From contig JAAEAF010000672.1 of the NCBI GenBank assembly GCA_011037195.1, positions 1 to 64,000 of the forward strand: DNA of 64,000 bases, read 5' to 3'. Below are positions 35,801 through 46,379 of the stretch, piece after piece. The notes beneath the pieces were generated by a model that saw only the letters and a list, made by a program, of their open reading frames with translations, was not told where the DNA came from and did not search any database. Made by a program: the position numbers and the translations under genes. Each line of letters starts with the position of its first letter. Within the stretch, counting starts at the first letter, position 1. The DNA comes from Triatoma infestans. Taxonomy: Eukaryota > Arthropoda > Insecta > Hemiptera > Reduviidae.

Positions 35801-38350
35801 ACATAAGATAGTAAAAACAAGATTATAACACAGAAGTAACAGTTAATTAACTGAAATGATATTAATGATAAGAGAAAATAAACAACATAAAGATGTAGGA
35901 GAGGAGTGTACATTGAGAAGTTGGGTTTGAAATGAAAAGAGAATATTTTTAAAATTAAAAAGAAAAAACTGTTAAAAGGTGAGCGGGATAAGAAAAATGA
36001 AGAAGGGCACCAATGGTACTCGAAATGCAGAGCAACAAAGAATTTTTTTTTCTTTAAAACTTCTCTGGCCATTGCCGAATAACATCTCATTATAATTTTA
36101 AAGCCTGACGAGTTGAAAACCATTTTGTTGATTTGATTTTGAGCGGCATGGGCACTCTTTCCTGCACTGGATTTGCTAAGCAGTTCTTCATTTCTTTGAA
36201 TCTCTCTATGTCCCCCGTGGAGCATAAGCTATAGGTTATTGTTGTTTGCTAAGGACTCTAGTTCTTTTAGCATTACTTCAATATTTTTGATATGTTATAG
36301 GCTTTTCCAACTTCAGTGCTAGTCTGACTGTTGGTAAAATTTGATGGGGGTGTGCCATATATACAAAATAACAAATATAATTCTTTCTTTTTTCAAACAA
36401 TAACAGTTTATTTAAGTAAAATTACTTGTGTTTTAAAAAATCTGCTTAGAAAATTTCTAATATGATTATAAAATAAAATCCATTCTTCAATTTTTGCATG
36501 GTCTAAATTCTTCAATAACCTTTTATTGTATTTTACCTGCTTAAAAAGCAGTACTTTAGATTCATTTATTTTGTGCAGCCAGAAGTACAAACGAACATCG
36601 ACGAGAATAACCGTGACTGACCGAACGTGATAATTCAGTCTGCTAATCTACAGCAGTACTATTTTTACTTTCTATATTCCTAGTAAGGGGAATTTCCTAG
36701 TAAATATTGCGATTGCGTCAGATTTTCGAAATTGAGTTTTCAGGAAATACATGTTTTGGAGCTTCTGAATACGAAAAATATTTTTTTTGAGCGAATGGTC
36801 TGTATGTATGTGGGCTAGCAGAATATCTCAAAAACCAAATGGTGCAGAAAGCACAAACTTAGCATTCCGTTCAGATACTACCACCTATTAAAAGTCGAGA
36901 TTTCGGGCAAAATCCATCATCCAGAAGTGCTACTTTACTGAATGGTTTTTCAGTTTTTCGTATACCATCTACATATATAAAAACACTTTTATTTGAAACA
37001 TTTCCTCGGGAAAATTGACTTTTTGGGGGTTTTGAGGAAACAGTTGCATTATGCTTTTCTCTAAAGTATAATATGTGGTTTTACCACCTTCATAATATTT
37101 ATACATATTAGAAACGTTGATAGAATCCCATATTTGAAGAATGTCCGGAAGTGCGATTTTAGAGGGTGCTCTGAGTTTTTTGAATTTTTTCGAAAACGGT
37201 TACAACGATTTGTAATTGTTGTGGTTGGATCCGCAGAGCTGGAAAGCATTAGAGATATTTTCCGTGATTCTACAAATACAGTGTATCAACTGTATTTACT
37301 CTGTGCAAGTCTATGTTATTACAATGTTTAACAAAAACATCCTGATGATAAACGAACGCCCGAAACCGGTCGATGACCACAAAAAGAAGCAGGCTATAAC
37401 GGAAAGATCTCTGACGATTTTTAAACTTGGCATGCTTGCTGGTTGCGTAGACAGAAACGTATCACTTTTATTTAAAACATTTTTCTGAAAACATTGATTT
37501 TAGAGAGGTTTTGGAAGTCTGTCAGTTAGTTAAGATTTAAATTTGCACATGCTTTTTCCTGGTTTTAACATAGAGCGCTCCACATGAGGCCACACAAATA
37601 TACAAGTAAAATCCCCACCACCCTTTTTATGGCCAGCCCAATTAAACTTTGCAATTTAAAGAAAATTTGCTGGAGAGTTTGCTGTTCAAAAATTGCTTTT
37701 GTGGTCTAAAAACAATTGTTTGTGTAAATTAATTGCTGAGTGTTTAAAGAAAATTGTTCTGCTTGTATTTCACAATAAGCGTTTATATAATTTCTTTTTG
37801 TATAAAATAAAAGACTTATTATTATTTTTTCTTCAGAAAACCAAGAATTGAAGGCGGAGATGACTGGAAACCATTTACCGCGGAAAAAAACAACTATATG
37901 ATTATAGAAGAACAACCAAAATTAGCGGAAAATTTTCACAAATGTGAAATGGGCATGTGGCTAGGTGATAACGGTATACTTGGTTCATCGGATTGTTCAA
38001 TATTGAAGCAGGCAGCCGCAGTGGTCACGAATACAATTGGAGCGGCTGGCTCCACACTGTTGACCAGCGCCGATAATCTAGCCGATACATTAGGTGTCAA
38101 CAATTTGAAAGATCAGGTTACTTCTATTGCAAACCCATTAGAAGGAAAATTAGGAGGTCTAGTTGGTGGTGGTAATAGTAATCCTCTGGGTGGCCTGTTT
38201 GGTGGCGGTGGCAACGGCAGAGGTACTACTGCTAGTGGGACAGGAGATCCTGCTACTACAACAATCAGGGCACCTCTTCACACTACTACAACCAGACAGT
38301 CTGTGGGCGGACTTTTAGGTCTGGGTGGTGGTGGGGGACTTCTAGGATGA
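26828..38350 (+). CDS. Secreted carboxylesterase-fold protein lacking the catalytic serine
   Basis: Eleven exons: 26828-27124, 28939-29067, 30624-30783, 30889-31074, 33204-33397, 33495-33699, 33783-33872, 34481-34602, 34694-34871, 34964-35108 and 37837-38350. All phases match, giving 739 aa. Residues 1-21 form a signal peptide. The carboxylesterase/cholinesterase-type alpha/beta-hydrolase fold runs from about residue 60 to 590: SEDCLFLN near 130, the oxyanion-type HGG at 161-163, and the histidine region EHGDD at H524. The nucleophile elbow reads GGQGSGA, with Gly241 in place of serine (usual GESAG), so hydrolysis is not expected. Known non-catalytic relatives, such as glutactin and the neuroligins, act in adhesion. 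The C-terminal ~120 residues are Gly/Thr-rich and end GGGGGLLG, with no membrane anchor, which suggests an extracellular matrix or cuticle role (inference). Confidence 0.88.
28493..28797. mobile_element. Palindromic hammerhead-bearing element, family 1, copy C
   Basis: Near-perfect inverted arms meet at about 28615-28635. Both arms carry the same hammerhead-like core: minus strand about 28529-28567 and plus strand about 28685-28725 (CATC, CTGAAGA, GGGC-GAAC-GCCC, GAAACGGTC, GATG). An exact 13 bp duplication ATCGTCACCTTTA flanks it (28480-28492 and 28798-28810). The left end is truncated and the right terminus is full length. It is the best-preserved copy and lies in intron 1 of the esterase-like gene. 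Confidence 0.82.
30104..30297. mobile_element. Palindromic hammerhead-bearing element, family 1, copy D
   Basis: The left arm keeps a hammerhead-like core on the minus strand at about 30148-30186 (CTGATGA, GGGC-AAAC-GCTC, GAAACCGGTC, GATG). The right arm lost its inner half and retains only the terminal 'GGCTATCACGGAAAATATC' segment and the CAGCCACAAC end. No duplication could be fixed. It lies in intron 2 of the esterase-like gene. Confidence 0.65.
31700..32515. other. GC-rich insert of unknown origin
   Basis: Base composition changes sharply against its surroundings: GC-rich, CpG-containing and pyrimidine-rich (for example 'CGCGCGCGCTTAATCC'). Only short frames are open. It continues beyond the nested TRIM at 32522-32956 to about 33170. 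It may be an LTR or leader of another retroelement, but no terminal repeats were found. It lies in intron 4 of the esterase-like gene. Confidence 0.4.
32522..32956 (-). mobile_element. Miniature LTR retrotransposon (TRIM)
   Basis: Two 113 bp direct repeats (32522-32634 and 32844-32956) differ at one position and carry TG...CA-type ends. They enclose 209 bp. Read on the minus strand, the interior begins with the primer-site-like GTGGTGGCAGCGGTGGGA and ends with the polypurine tract GGAGAGGGGAGAGG directly before the 3' repeat. A 4 bp duplication GTAT flanks it (32518-32521 and 32957-32960). The interior has no complete protein domain, so movement would depend on a helper element. Confidence 0.75.
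35327..36105. mobile_element. Palindromic Penelope-related element with nested SINE
   Basis: The left arm (about 35327-35368 plus 35606-35690) and right arm (about 35990-36105) are inverted copies sharing 'ATAATGAGATGTT', 'CGGCAAT' and 'CTTTAAAG' phrases. The left arm carries a hammerhead-like minus-strand core at about 35640-35680 (CTGAAGA, GGGCACC...GGTACCC, GAAACGTATAG); the right-arm copy is decayed. The SINE at 35369-35605 splits the left arm. A minus-strand open frame (36225-35773) enters from the right and may be a coding remnant. It lies in the last intron of the esterase-like gene. Confidence 0.55.
35369..35605 (-). mobile_element. tRNA-derived SINE, family A, copy 1
   Basis: On the minus strand a clear tRNA-like head starts near 35600 with box A TAGCTCAGTGG and box B GGGTTCGAGTCC. 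A body containing 'CACTGTCCGGAGGCCGGCA' (best kept in the other copies) follows, and then a TTTAAATT-type tail. An exact 7 bp duplication AGAGGAG flanks it (35362-35368 and 35606-35612). It looks like a true tRNA only at the head, and the body identifies it as a SINE. Confidence 0.82.
36660..37204 (+). repeat. Dispersed repeat copy in the esterase-like gene
   Basis: Shares 'ATTTTCGAAATTGAG', 'TCGGGCAAAATCCATCATCC', 'AAACATTTCCTCGGGAAAAT' and 'AAAACGGTTACAACGATTT' with copies at 44760-45300 and elsewhere. It continues after the palindromic insertion at 37212-37411, so it predates that insertion. Confidence 0.6.
37212..37411. mobile_element. Palindromic hammerhead-bearing element, family 1, copy E
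   Basis: The left terminus is full length, while the left inner arm with its core is deleted. The right arm has a core at about 37338-37375 on the plus strand (CATC, CTGATGA, GAAACCGGTC, GATG) with a damaged stem II (AAAC opposite GCCC). A 7 bp duplication ACGATTT is present (37205-37211 and 37412-37418, allowing a few extra bases beside the left end). The uninterrupted target exists in another repeat copy at about 45205. Confidence 0.68.
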
Positions 38351-40590
38351 ACAGGAACAAATAGGTCATAAGCGAATAAAAAACAAACAAAAACAAAAAA
38401 TATGGCCACCCCTACTTTATTAAAAAATATACGCAAGAACAGAAAGATGCTGCGCTTTTTGGCTCTTTTTTCCCCACACTAGATCATATCTTGATCTTGC
38501 ATCTGCCCCAGAAAAGAGTAACAAATCAAAAAGCAACATCTCTTCAAGTCTATTATTTTTAAGGTAATTGGCAAACTGTGCCACTGAAAATCGAGATCCA
38601 ATTCTATAATGTGAGGCAACTCATTTTAATGCACAGACAATTGAATTATATTGTACTAATTATAGAAAGGTCTTGCATTTCAATTTCGGCTAATAAAGAA
38701 GTACTCATTTTTTTCTTGTAAGCTAGACCATTGCAGGATTTGGAGCAAGGTATTGTTCTTAGTAGATAAATCCAAGGACTTCTAATGAAGGAAAATATTT
38801 GTACAATAAAAGCGGGATAAAGCGCCCCAACTATATCCACCTTTTGCAAAATTATTAAGGAAACGGGGGGGGGGCCATTTTTTATATATTTTGTATATTG
38901 TACCATTTAAGAAACAAATTTAGTTCGTAACTTATTAAATTAATACTCAATGGTATTTTATGGATTAATATCGACATTTATGGCATAGTTATTGTTTCTT
39001 TCAGAATTATTTCTGATTCACACCAAATTATGTACATACATACACTTATTACATTTATAAATAGTTAATTAAGAAACAAGTTACAATTTTAAATAGATTT
39101 TTGATCATTTCTGTGTTGTCATAATTATGTATTGTTTTCGATTGAAATAAATTCCTATAATAATTTCATTTTTTGCTGGAAGCAGTGCCCGGAATAAGTT
39201 CATTGGATTTGTAGAATTTGTTATAAATTTATTAACACAAAATATAATTATTTTACTACTATAATAACGTAATTCATTTTCTGTTTTCATTGTTAGTTTG
39301 TGAAGGTCCAGTTAATGTCATCTTGGTTAATAAACTGCAATTTATAATAAAAAGCTGAAAATAGTCTCATTAGAACGAAACGTTCTGTACAAGTATACAG
39401 AATTTTTGTAAAACGACTCACTAATAACAACCAAGATCTAATTAATTTTGTTTAAGTTGTTATTTAACCAGATAATGTGGCAAAAATATGTCGAATATTT
39501 CTAGAACTGTAAACGTTGTGTTTTTTAGATTTTGCGTGAACAACATTTGTGGATTACATTAGAAATCTCTATTTTTTGCAAAAAAGTTCATGGGCTCTCA
39601 CTGTTCATACTTTCAGTGTGATCATTTTGTGTTGGGCTACTGTTCTTTTGACTAGATTTTCATCTTTGCAAGTGCTAATAATAACACTACATAACGAATA
39701 CCTTATAAAAAAAAAGAAGTCATGAATGCTTACGGCTAACTCTACAAGGTCAGGGTTGACGTCAAGACGAAAAGCAAAATATGTAAATTATAAGTATTTC
39801 AGTAAACAATACAAATTTTTTAAGGTTTCCTTCCAGATTTTTTTATAATCAGCTCAATAATAGAAATTATAATACTTCCTCTTACTACGGGTAAGAAAAA
39901 GAAAAAATGAAAAAATCAAATATTCCATAGTTTCAAGAGCATTATTCATACTTCAAACTAATCCCGAATTTGTAGATCTTAAATGGCAGAAAACAAGCTG
40001 TCAATGTTCTGTTGTATAGTTTTAAACAAACATTTGTCAAAAATGTTTTGTTGTATAGTTTTAAACAAACATTTGTTGTAAATGAACGTGAAAAATAAAG
40101 TATAATTTAACGAGCTTTGTTTTTTTTTTAATGTCGATTATAACAAAAATTGGACTAGTGATCGATGGCAAAGTCGGAACGGCTAGCAAAAATTTGCTGT
40201 GTGGCTAATCCGACTGAAGCTATAAGGATATTTTTAAACAGATGATATAATAACATAATACAAAAAAAAAAAAATATGTAGACTGTGAATTATGTAGCTC
40301 TGAAATCGAAATTTAGCCAAAATTGAAATTAAATAAATTTAATGGAACGATGTTTCTTGAATTCTTAGTAGCATCGAAATATGCACATAATGATATTTCA
40401 CCATCGGTATGTACGTATTTAATAACCTAAAAGATGGTTTGATAAAATATCATACATCAAATATCCCGAGAGAAATTTAATATAATATTTTATAGAATTC
40501 AGTATTGAATTGTTTCAAGACTCAGCCGCTATGAAAAAGGTTTCATGAGATGTAGTTTAGAATGAAACGTCCATCTTCCAATGAGGCAGA
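38351..40590. other. Intergenic DNA after the esterase-like gene
   Basis: The 3' untranslated region of the esterase-like gene probably covers the first few hundred bases. The rest is AT-rich without a recognised gene. A short tandem duplication 'TGTTTTGTTGTATAGTTTTAAAC' type (only the 20-base core TTGTATAGTTTTAAACAAAC is common) occurs at 40010-40075. Confidence 0.4.
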
Positions 40591-40599
40591 GCTAATAAT

Positions 40600-41645
40600 C
40601 GGTTACCAATTTTTACTTCTCTTCATGCTAGATTTTCGAAATTGTGTTTGAAAGAAAAAAATCTGGTGTGAAACACTCACACAACTTTCTCTTACTCCTG
40701 TTCTCAAAATTATAATTGACATATGATATAGTTTGTGTACCAAATATAACGAAATTCGCTGAAAACTGACAAAACTTTTCAGTAAATGCGCACTTGCGGC
40801 TTACTAATTTTCTTAAAACTTGGAATTTTGGCCATCTATTTATTTCTAATAATTCTGTTTGGATGATAGAATTATATAATCAACTATAATCACTTTACAG
40901 GAAGCTGTAACCCCACCCCTCCCCTAAAAGTACCCTTAAATGAATTTTCCCAGAGAATGTTTTAATAAAAGACATAGATCTTTGCATGTTTAGTTTATAT
41001 ACGAAGTTTCAAGAAAATCGTCGGAGCCATTTTTGAGAAAATCGCGAAAAAGTGAAAAAATCATTTAGTAAAGTGTTAAAAGAAACGCACTTCCGGTTGT
41101 CCGATTTTTTTTCAAACTCGGAATTTCAACAACATATTTAATTTTAATTAATATTATTTAGATGACAGAATTGTCTAATAAACTGAAATAGCAGTTAAGA
41201 TCAAAACCTAACGCCACCTCTCCCCCAGAAGTGCCCTTAAATGAATTTTCCCGAAGAAATGTTTCAAATAGAAGTTGTAGCTCTTTGTATGTGCTGTTGA
41301 TATACCAAGTTTAAAGAAAATCGTCGGAGCCATTTTTGAGAAAATCGCAAAAACATAAAAAAAAACAACTAGTAAAGTGGTACTTCCGGTAGAGGAATTT
41401 TGGCAGATAACGCACCGTCAGATCCCATGGTGATACCTAAACGTAATATCAAGTTTCAACTTTCTACGGTTTTTCGTTTTTGAGCTATGCTGTTCACATA
41501 CACATAGACCACTTGCTAGAAACCACTTTTGGACTCAGGGGACCTCAAAACGGATATTTTCGGTGAAAACTCGATATTGAAAATTTGACACGATTACAAT
41601 ACTTCCTCTTACTTAGGAGTAAGAGAAAGTAAAAATCTGAGTATG
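40600..41645 (-). repeat. Large dispersed repeat with internal ~290 bp tandem duplication
   Basis: Ends in 'TTAGGAGTAAGAGAAAGTAA', as other family members do when inverted. Inside, two direct units of about 290 bp (about 40910-41100 and 41205-41395) share 'AAATGAATTTTCCC', 'AAAATCGTCGGAGCCATTTT' and 'AAACGCACTTCCGG' type phrases. No open frame is long enough to suggest a protein. Related pieces are at 17000, 18280, 20020, 25060, 29640, 36660 and 44760. Confidence 0.6.
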
Positions 41646-43397
41646 AAAAAAATGTTTTTGTGCGAACTGTTTAAAAATAAGTGTGGGCAAAAGTTGTTTA
41701 GGGCTAATTTCATATATTCAAAACACTGACTATAGTTTCTTCAAAATGCAATTGAACCTTTATTCAAAAAATACAATTCAATAGAGAAACAAACTTCACC
41801 TAACATAAAACAGTTCTAAATATGAATAACAAAATATATAAAAAATCAATAGTTCTTAATGTCTCAAAATAAACACACCACAGTTCTATTAAGAGTATAA
41901 TCTCTCGAACCATACAAATACCTTCTATCCCTCCAAGTTCATGCCTTTCACAGGTTACCAACGTTTTTGTTTCTGATAATTTCAAATGGGAGCTCTTACT
42001 AATCCGATTCTTCACATCCTCCCACCTTGAGACAGGTCAACAGGTCTCAATGCATCTTAAGTGTCTCAATACCTTTCTTCTTAAGCTCAGAATTCCAAGG
42101 TCCATCCTTTATACAGGAGACTGAATGAGCAATTGTAAGTTGATCTAGTGCCTTAAATTTACAGAAATAATTTTCATCCACATTGGAAAGTCTAACCTCA
42201 AAAATTTTGTTTCTGGGGAGCGCTCTGTTCTCCACCGAAAAGGCAATGAACAAGCTCCTCTTCGCCCAAAGGTAAATAGTTCATATCAGCCACTTGTCTT
42301 TGACTAATGTAAGATTTTTCGGAACCGGAATCTATTGAGGCCCTTATATGTCTTTTACTGCTGTCGTTTCTCAGTTTGACTACCAATGTTTGTAATCGTA
42401 CTCTACTGCAGGTGGAATTTGAGAGACTGTTTTCTTTATTGGGTTCCAAATGTTTCTCTTCTTCGTTGTCTTTAGAAGTTGAACCCATAGTATTCGAGTG
42501 CCGCCTTGAACAAATTGTGCAATTTAATTTCACATGACAGTCCATCATACGATGACCTTTACGAACATAAATGAAACAATATCCTGCTTTAGATAAAATA
42601 TTCCTTTTTTTCAACCAAGGACATTTTTAATGCTTCTTTACACATGTGATTAGGATGTTCTCCGTTGCAAAATATACATAATATTCTCGTACTCTCAATA
42701 TTAACTAGTTCAGTTGCCGTTGGAATATTATCAAATTTGGGTAAAAAAGATTTTTCTGAAGTTCTCTTTAAGGCGAAAGAATCTTTGACTAGAGATCTGT
42801 GTTGTGCGTATTCTACTTCTCTTCTAAGAAAACCCAGCAATTTTTCTAATCTCTTATCTAATTTTGTATCTGGTGTATCTTCATGGGTTCGCTGCCAAGC
42901 ACGTAAAACATCCTCTGGTAAGCAAGACTCAACAAGTGGGTATATTAACGCTACACAGGTATCTGATGGCACGCCTAAGCTTTACAATGAACCCAGACTT
43001 TCTAGGTATCAAACGTCAATTAAATTTATTTTCTTTAAATAAAAATTATTTATTACTAATTTTATTAATTCTCGAGTACACACTTCTATTAATAAGTCTT
43101 TTCTTCACGATATTAAATCGTGCTTTAAGGTTGTTTAAAGCTTTGTCATAATTCCCCTCCGTGGGAGGGTAACTGGCAACTGACTGACTGGCCTTCGAGT
43201 TGGGTATCATGCATTGCAATAATTAAATTTATCACCTTTTGAAATACTTTCATAACTATCTATTCGCTGAAATTTGCTCCAAAGTGGAAGCCAATCTAAC
43301 AATTCCCCATTAAATTTCTTTAATTCTAATTTGGATAACGACATGCACCGCTCCCTTCTATTGTTTGAAGATGAAGAAACTGATGCATCTTCGTTGA

Positions 43398-43745
43398 ATA
43401 TGTGGCTGGGCCCGCATTCTGGATAACATCCGGTATTTTATCCGTCGTAGCATGCATATTAGTTATGTTCCTGGCCGGTTTCGGATATTCATCCATCGTC
43501 AGAGCAAATTCACCAAGTTCGTGTAGAGAGTTCACTTCAACGAAATGTTTCTGTAGACTCACACTTGTTGGTAGACCAACAACATTACACACATTACATA
43601 CATACATTACAATGTTTCGGTGTCTACAGAAACATTTCGTTGAAGTGAACTCTCTACACCAAGTTCGTGCTCTGACGATGGAAGAATATCTGAAACCGGC
43701 CAGGAACATAACTAATATGCATGCTACGACGGATAAAATACCGGA
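43398..43745. mobile_element. Diverged palindromic hammerhead-like element (copy F) inside BEL gag
   Basis: Two ~95 bp inverted arms share 'ATCCGTCGTAGCATGCATAT' and 'AACATAACTAATATGCATGC' sequence around a central loop. Each carries a diverged hammerhead-like core (CTGACGA, GGAT-GAAT-ATCC, GAAACCGGCC), with C instead of U before the cleavage position. A 17 bp duplication with two mismatches (TGATGCATCTTCGTTGA type) flanks it at 43381-43397 and 43746-43762. It interrupts the gag frame. Confidence 0.72.
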
Positions 43746-44398
43746 TGATGCATCTTCATTTAACAATCGGTTGTGCTCTTAATGATATTGAATTTAAAGG
43801 TATATTCGTCAGCTAGATCAATTTCTTTATTTAAGGCTTCATCAGTAGTATTTTCGTTACTGATTCTCTCAAAAATGTCTGCGTTCAAGAGTGCAAGCTT
43901 ATTAATTTTGATTTCCAATAATTCCAGTTTCGCATTTACTTCAACTATGTTCACTTCCTTTTCTCCTAAGTTTTTCATTAAAAACATTATAGCCTCTAGT
44001 AAATGCTGCTTTACTTAGGCGTCTATTTTTAATTAGCCCTTCCCTTCTGTGTTTTTATTTTTGCCACCCATAATTTCTAAGTAAATTAAATGAAACAAAG
44101 AAAAAATAAATCTAGTCACAATTAAAGAAGTCCTGTCACGGTCGCCGGATGTTTAAAAATAAGTGTAGACAAAAGTTGTTTAGGGCTAATTTCATATATT
44201 CAAAACACTGACTATAGTTTCTTCAAAATGCACTGAACCTTTATTCAAAAATACAATTTAATAGAGAGACAAACTTCACCTAACATAATACAGTTCTAAA
44301 CATGAATAACAAAATACTATATAAAAAACTCAATAGTTCTTAATGTCTCAAAATAAACACATCACAGTTCTATTAAGAATATAATGTCTCTAACCATA

Positions 44399-44632
44399 CA
44401 CAGGGAAGCTAAGTGGTTTGCATACTGGACTCCCACGCGGAGGACCCGGGTTCGAGTCCATCTGTGCTACCCTTAGATTTTTTCTTCCTAGGAAGCCTCT
44501 ACAGCTCACTGGTTGGTGATGGACAGTGTTGTCTGTAACGAGAGAACACTGTCCGGAGGCCGGCAGTGCATTGAGAAGACTCCGAACGCCAATGACCATA
44601 GATGTTGACGCGCCTTAAATGAAAAAAACAAA
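44399..44632 (+). mobile_element. tRNA-derived SINE, family A, copy 2, inside the BEL LTR
   Basis: The tRNA-like head contains 'AAGTGGTTTGCATACTGGAC' and box B GGGTTCGAGTCC. The body contains 'AACACTGTCCGGAGGCCGGC', and an A-rich tail follows. An exact 8 bp duplication TAACCATA flanks it (44391-44398 and 44633-44640). The uninterrupted site exists in the other LTR at about 41905. Confidence 0.85.
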
Positions 44633-44749
44633 TAACCATAAAAGAACCTTCTATCCCACCCAGCTCATGCCTTTCACAGATTACCAACATTTTTGTTTCT
44701 GATAATTTTACATGGGGGGCTCTTACTAACCCGATTCTTCACACGAATG

Positions 44750-45480
44750 GTGTGAGTCTATGTTATCAGAATATCTCAAAAACAAAAAGCTGGAACTTGG
44801 AAGCTCGAACTTGGTATTTCGTTTAGTCACTACTACCGCATCAGACACGAAGATTTCGGACAAAATCCATCGATTGAGAGTGCGAATTAACTGAATTTTT
44901 TTTTTCAGTTTTTCGTTTTTTTTTATAATAGCCCCAACGAATTTCTTTAACTTTCTATTTTATCTACACACATAAAACCAATTACTTTTATTTGAAACAT
45001 TTACCAGGGATAATTATTTTTTGGGGGTTTTGCGGGAATAGTAACGTTATGCTTTGCTCCAAAATACTACTCTAGTGTAATATATGGTTTTGCCACCTAC
45101 ATAATATTAATACGCATTAGGAGCATTGATAGAATTTCAAATTTGAAGAAAATCTGTTTACCGGAAGTGAGATTTTACATACTAGTTTTTTGGAATTTTG
45201 TCAAAAACGGTTACAATGATTTTCTTTAAACTGGCATGCTTGTTGCATACATAGAAACGTATCACATTTATTTGAAACAAAAAAAATTTTTAGAGGGGTA
45301 TTGAAGGGGTCTGTCAGATTACACTTCAATTGGCACTATGTGGTTTAAACGTCCACAACATCCACTCTGGTTTATCCTATCACCTTTTTTTATAGCCAGG
45401 CCATCTAAACTTTGGAAATATTGCAGTTTTAAAGTATCTTTTTTTTAAAATTAAATTGTGTTAATTGGAGTTAGAGAAAG
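44750..45480 (+). repeat. Dispersed repeat copy
   Basis: Collinear with the copy at 36780-37500: 'GGACAAAATCCATCG', 'AAACGGTTACAATGATTTTC' and 'ACATAGAAACGTATCACATT'. It preserves the pre-insertion site of palindrome copy E. Non-coding. Confidence 0.55.
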
Positions 45481-45534
45481 TTGAGTGAGTGTTTCATATC
45501 AGATTTTTTTTACTTTCTCTCATTGCTGAATGTT

Positions 45535-45770
45535 ATTAATAATGATCAATATAACTCAAATAGAAAAATGTTTAGTTTTTGACTATTTCGGTAGAAACCA
45601 ATCGACCAGTGGTGGAAAGTTCATTGCCTTATTGGCTTTCAAGGTCGATCCTGAAGATGCTCATTGCAACGTGGGCGAAACGTTACGATATTAGCAAACA
45701 TTGACGCGGTCTCAACCCGGAAACTCAAGTATTTTTCATGAAAATGACCGCGGAAACTTAAAAGATCCAT
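45535..45770 (+). mobile_element. Penelope-related family 2, single arm
   Basis: Matches the right arm of the palindrome at 53199-53464: a hammerhead-like CTGAAGA, GCTCATTGCAACGTGGGC and GAAACGTT at about 45654-45690, then 'GACGCGGTCTCAACCCGGAA' and 'TTTTTCATGAAAATGACCGC'. No inverted partner arm of comparable quality is present. Confidence 0.55.
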
Positions 45771-46379
45771 CCGGAAAGTAGTTCCATTTCTCGAAATCTT
45801 TTCTTACAACTTTCTATAAACTTCGCAAGTTTATTACAAGAAATATGTGTGTATTTTAATTTCATGTGAAAAGTTTTTTTTTTTTTCAAAAACTGATTTC
45901 ACATACACATTTCAACTCTAGATTCCATCACTTTTAAATTTGAAGTTTGTTGTAAAGTTTCCATGTTGAAGTAAATTTGTCAATCGGAAGTTACAAGAAA
46001 TACAGAACATTTAAAGTCTTGTGAGTATTTAAACATGAACTACTTTTGTATGTTATTTGGCCGTTGCTGAAACTCTCAATCAATGACTTATGTGGTAGAA
46101 TTTTAATTTTATTTTAATGTGACTGATAAATAAACAATAAAAATCCAATAAAATTAAGTCTTTTATTTTACACTTATATTAAATAAAATTTATCTAGATT
46201 TTAATAATAAAATCAGACCAAGAAAGAAAGAGATGTAATTTTTTCTTGCTATTATATTTACATATATTGGCAACTACATATGCACAATATACAATATACA
46301 GAATTAACTATCTTATTATACAAACGTATTTTTTTTTCTTTCTTTTTGGTTTCCATTTTAAGATTATCTAATGTTTTAA

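Larger units (their letters stand above)
41668..44743 (-). mobile_element. BEL/Pao LTR retrotransposon, internally deleted
   Basis: Two direct LTRs (41668-42016 and 44150-44743, the latter enlarged by a SINE) begin TG and end CA. Flanks CGAAC and CGAAT suggest a 5 bp duplication with one change. The interior reads on the minus strand. A gag part with the 'LELLEIKINKL' coiled segment (43987-43760) is followed by a DUF1759-like part (phrases LSKLELKKFNGELLDWLPLW), then zinc knuckles (CIFCNGEHPNHMC and a second at about 42560-42500), then an aspartic protease of DUF1758 type (ASIDSGSEKSYIS). The polymerase, RNase H and integrase are missing, and the protease runs directly into a purine-rich tract and the LTR. 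Frameshifts make it inactive. Confidence 0.82.

Noticed and set aside
43402..43782. Open frames on both strands around 43400-43780
   Set aside because: They are shadows of the inverted arms of copy F, which explains why both strands look alike.
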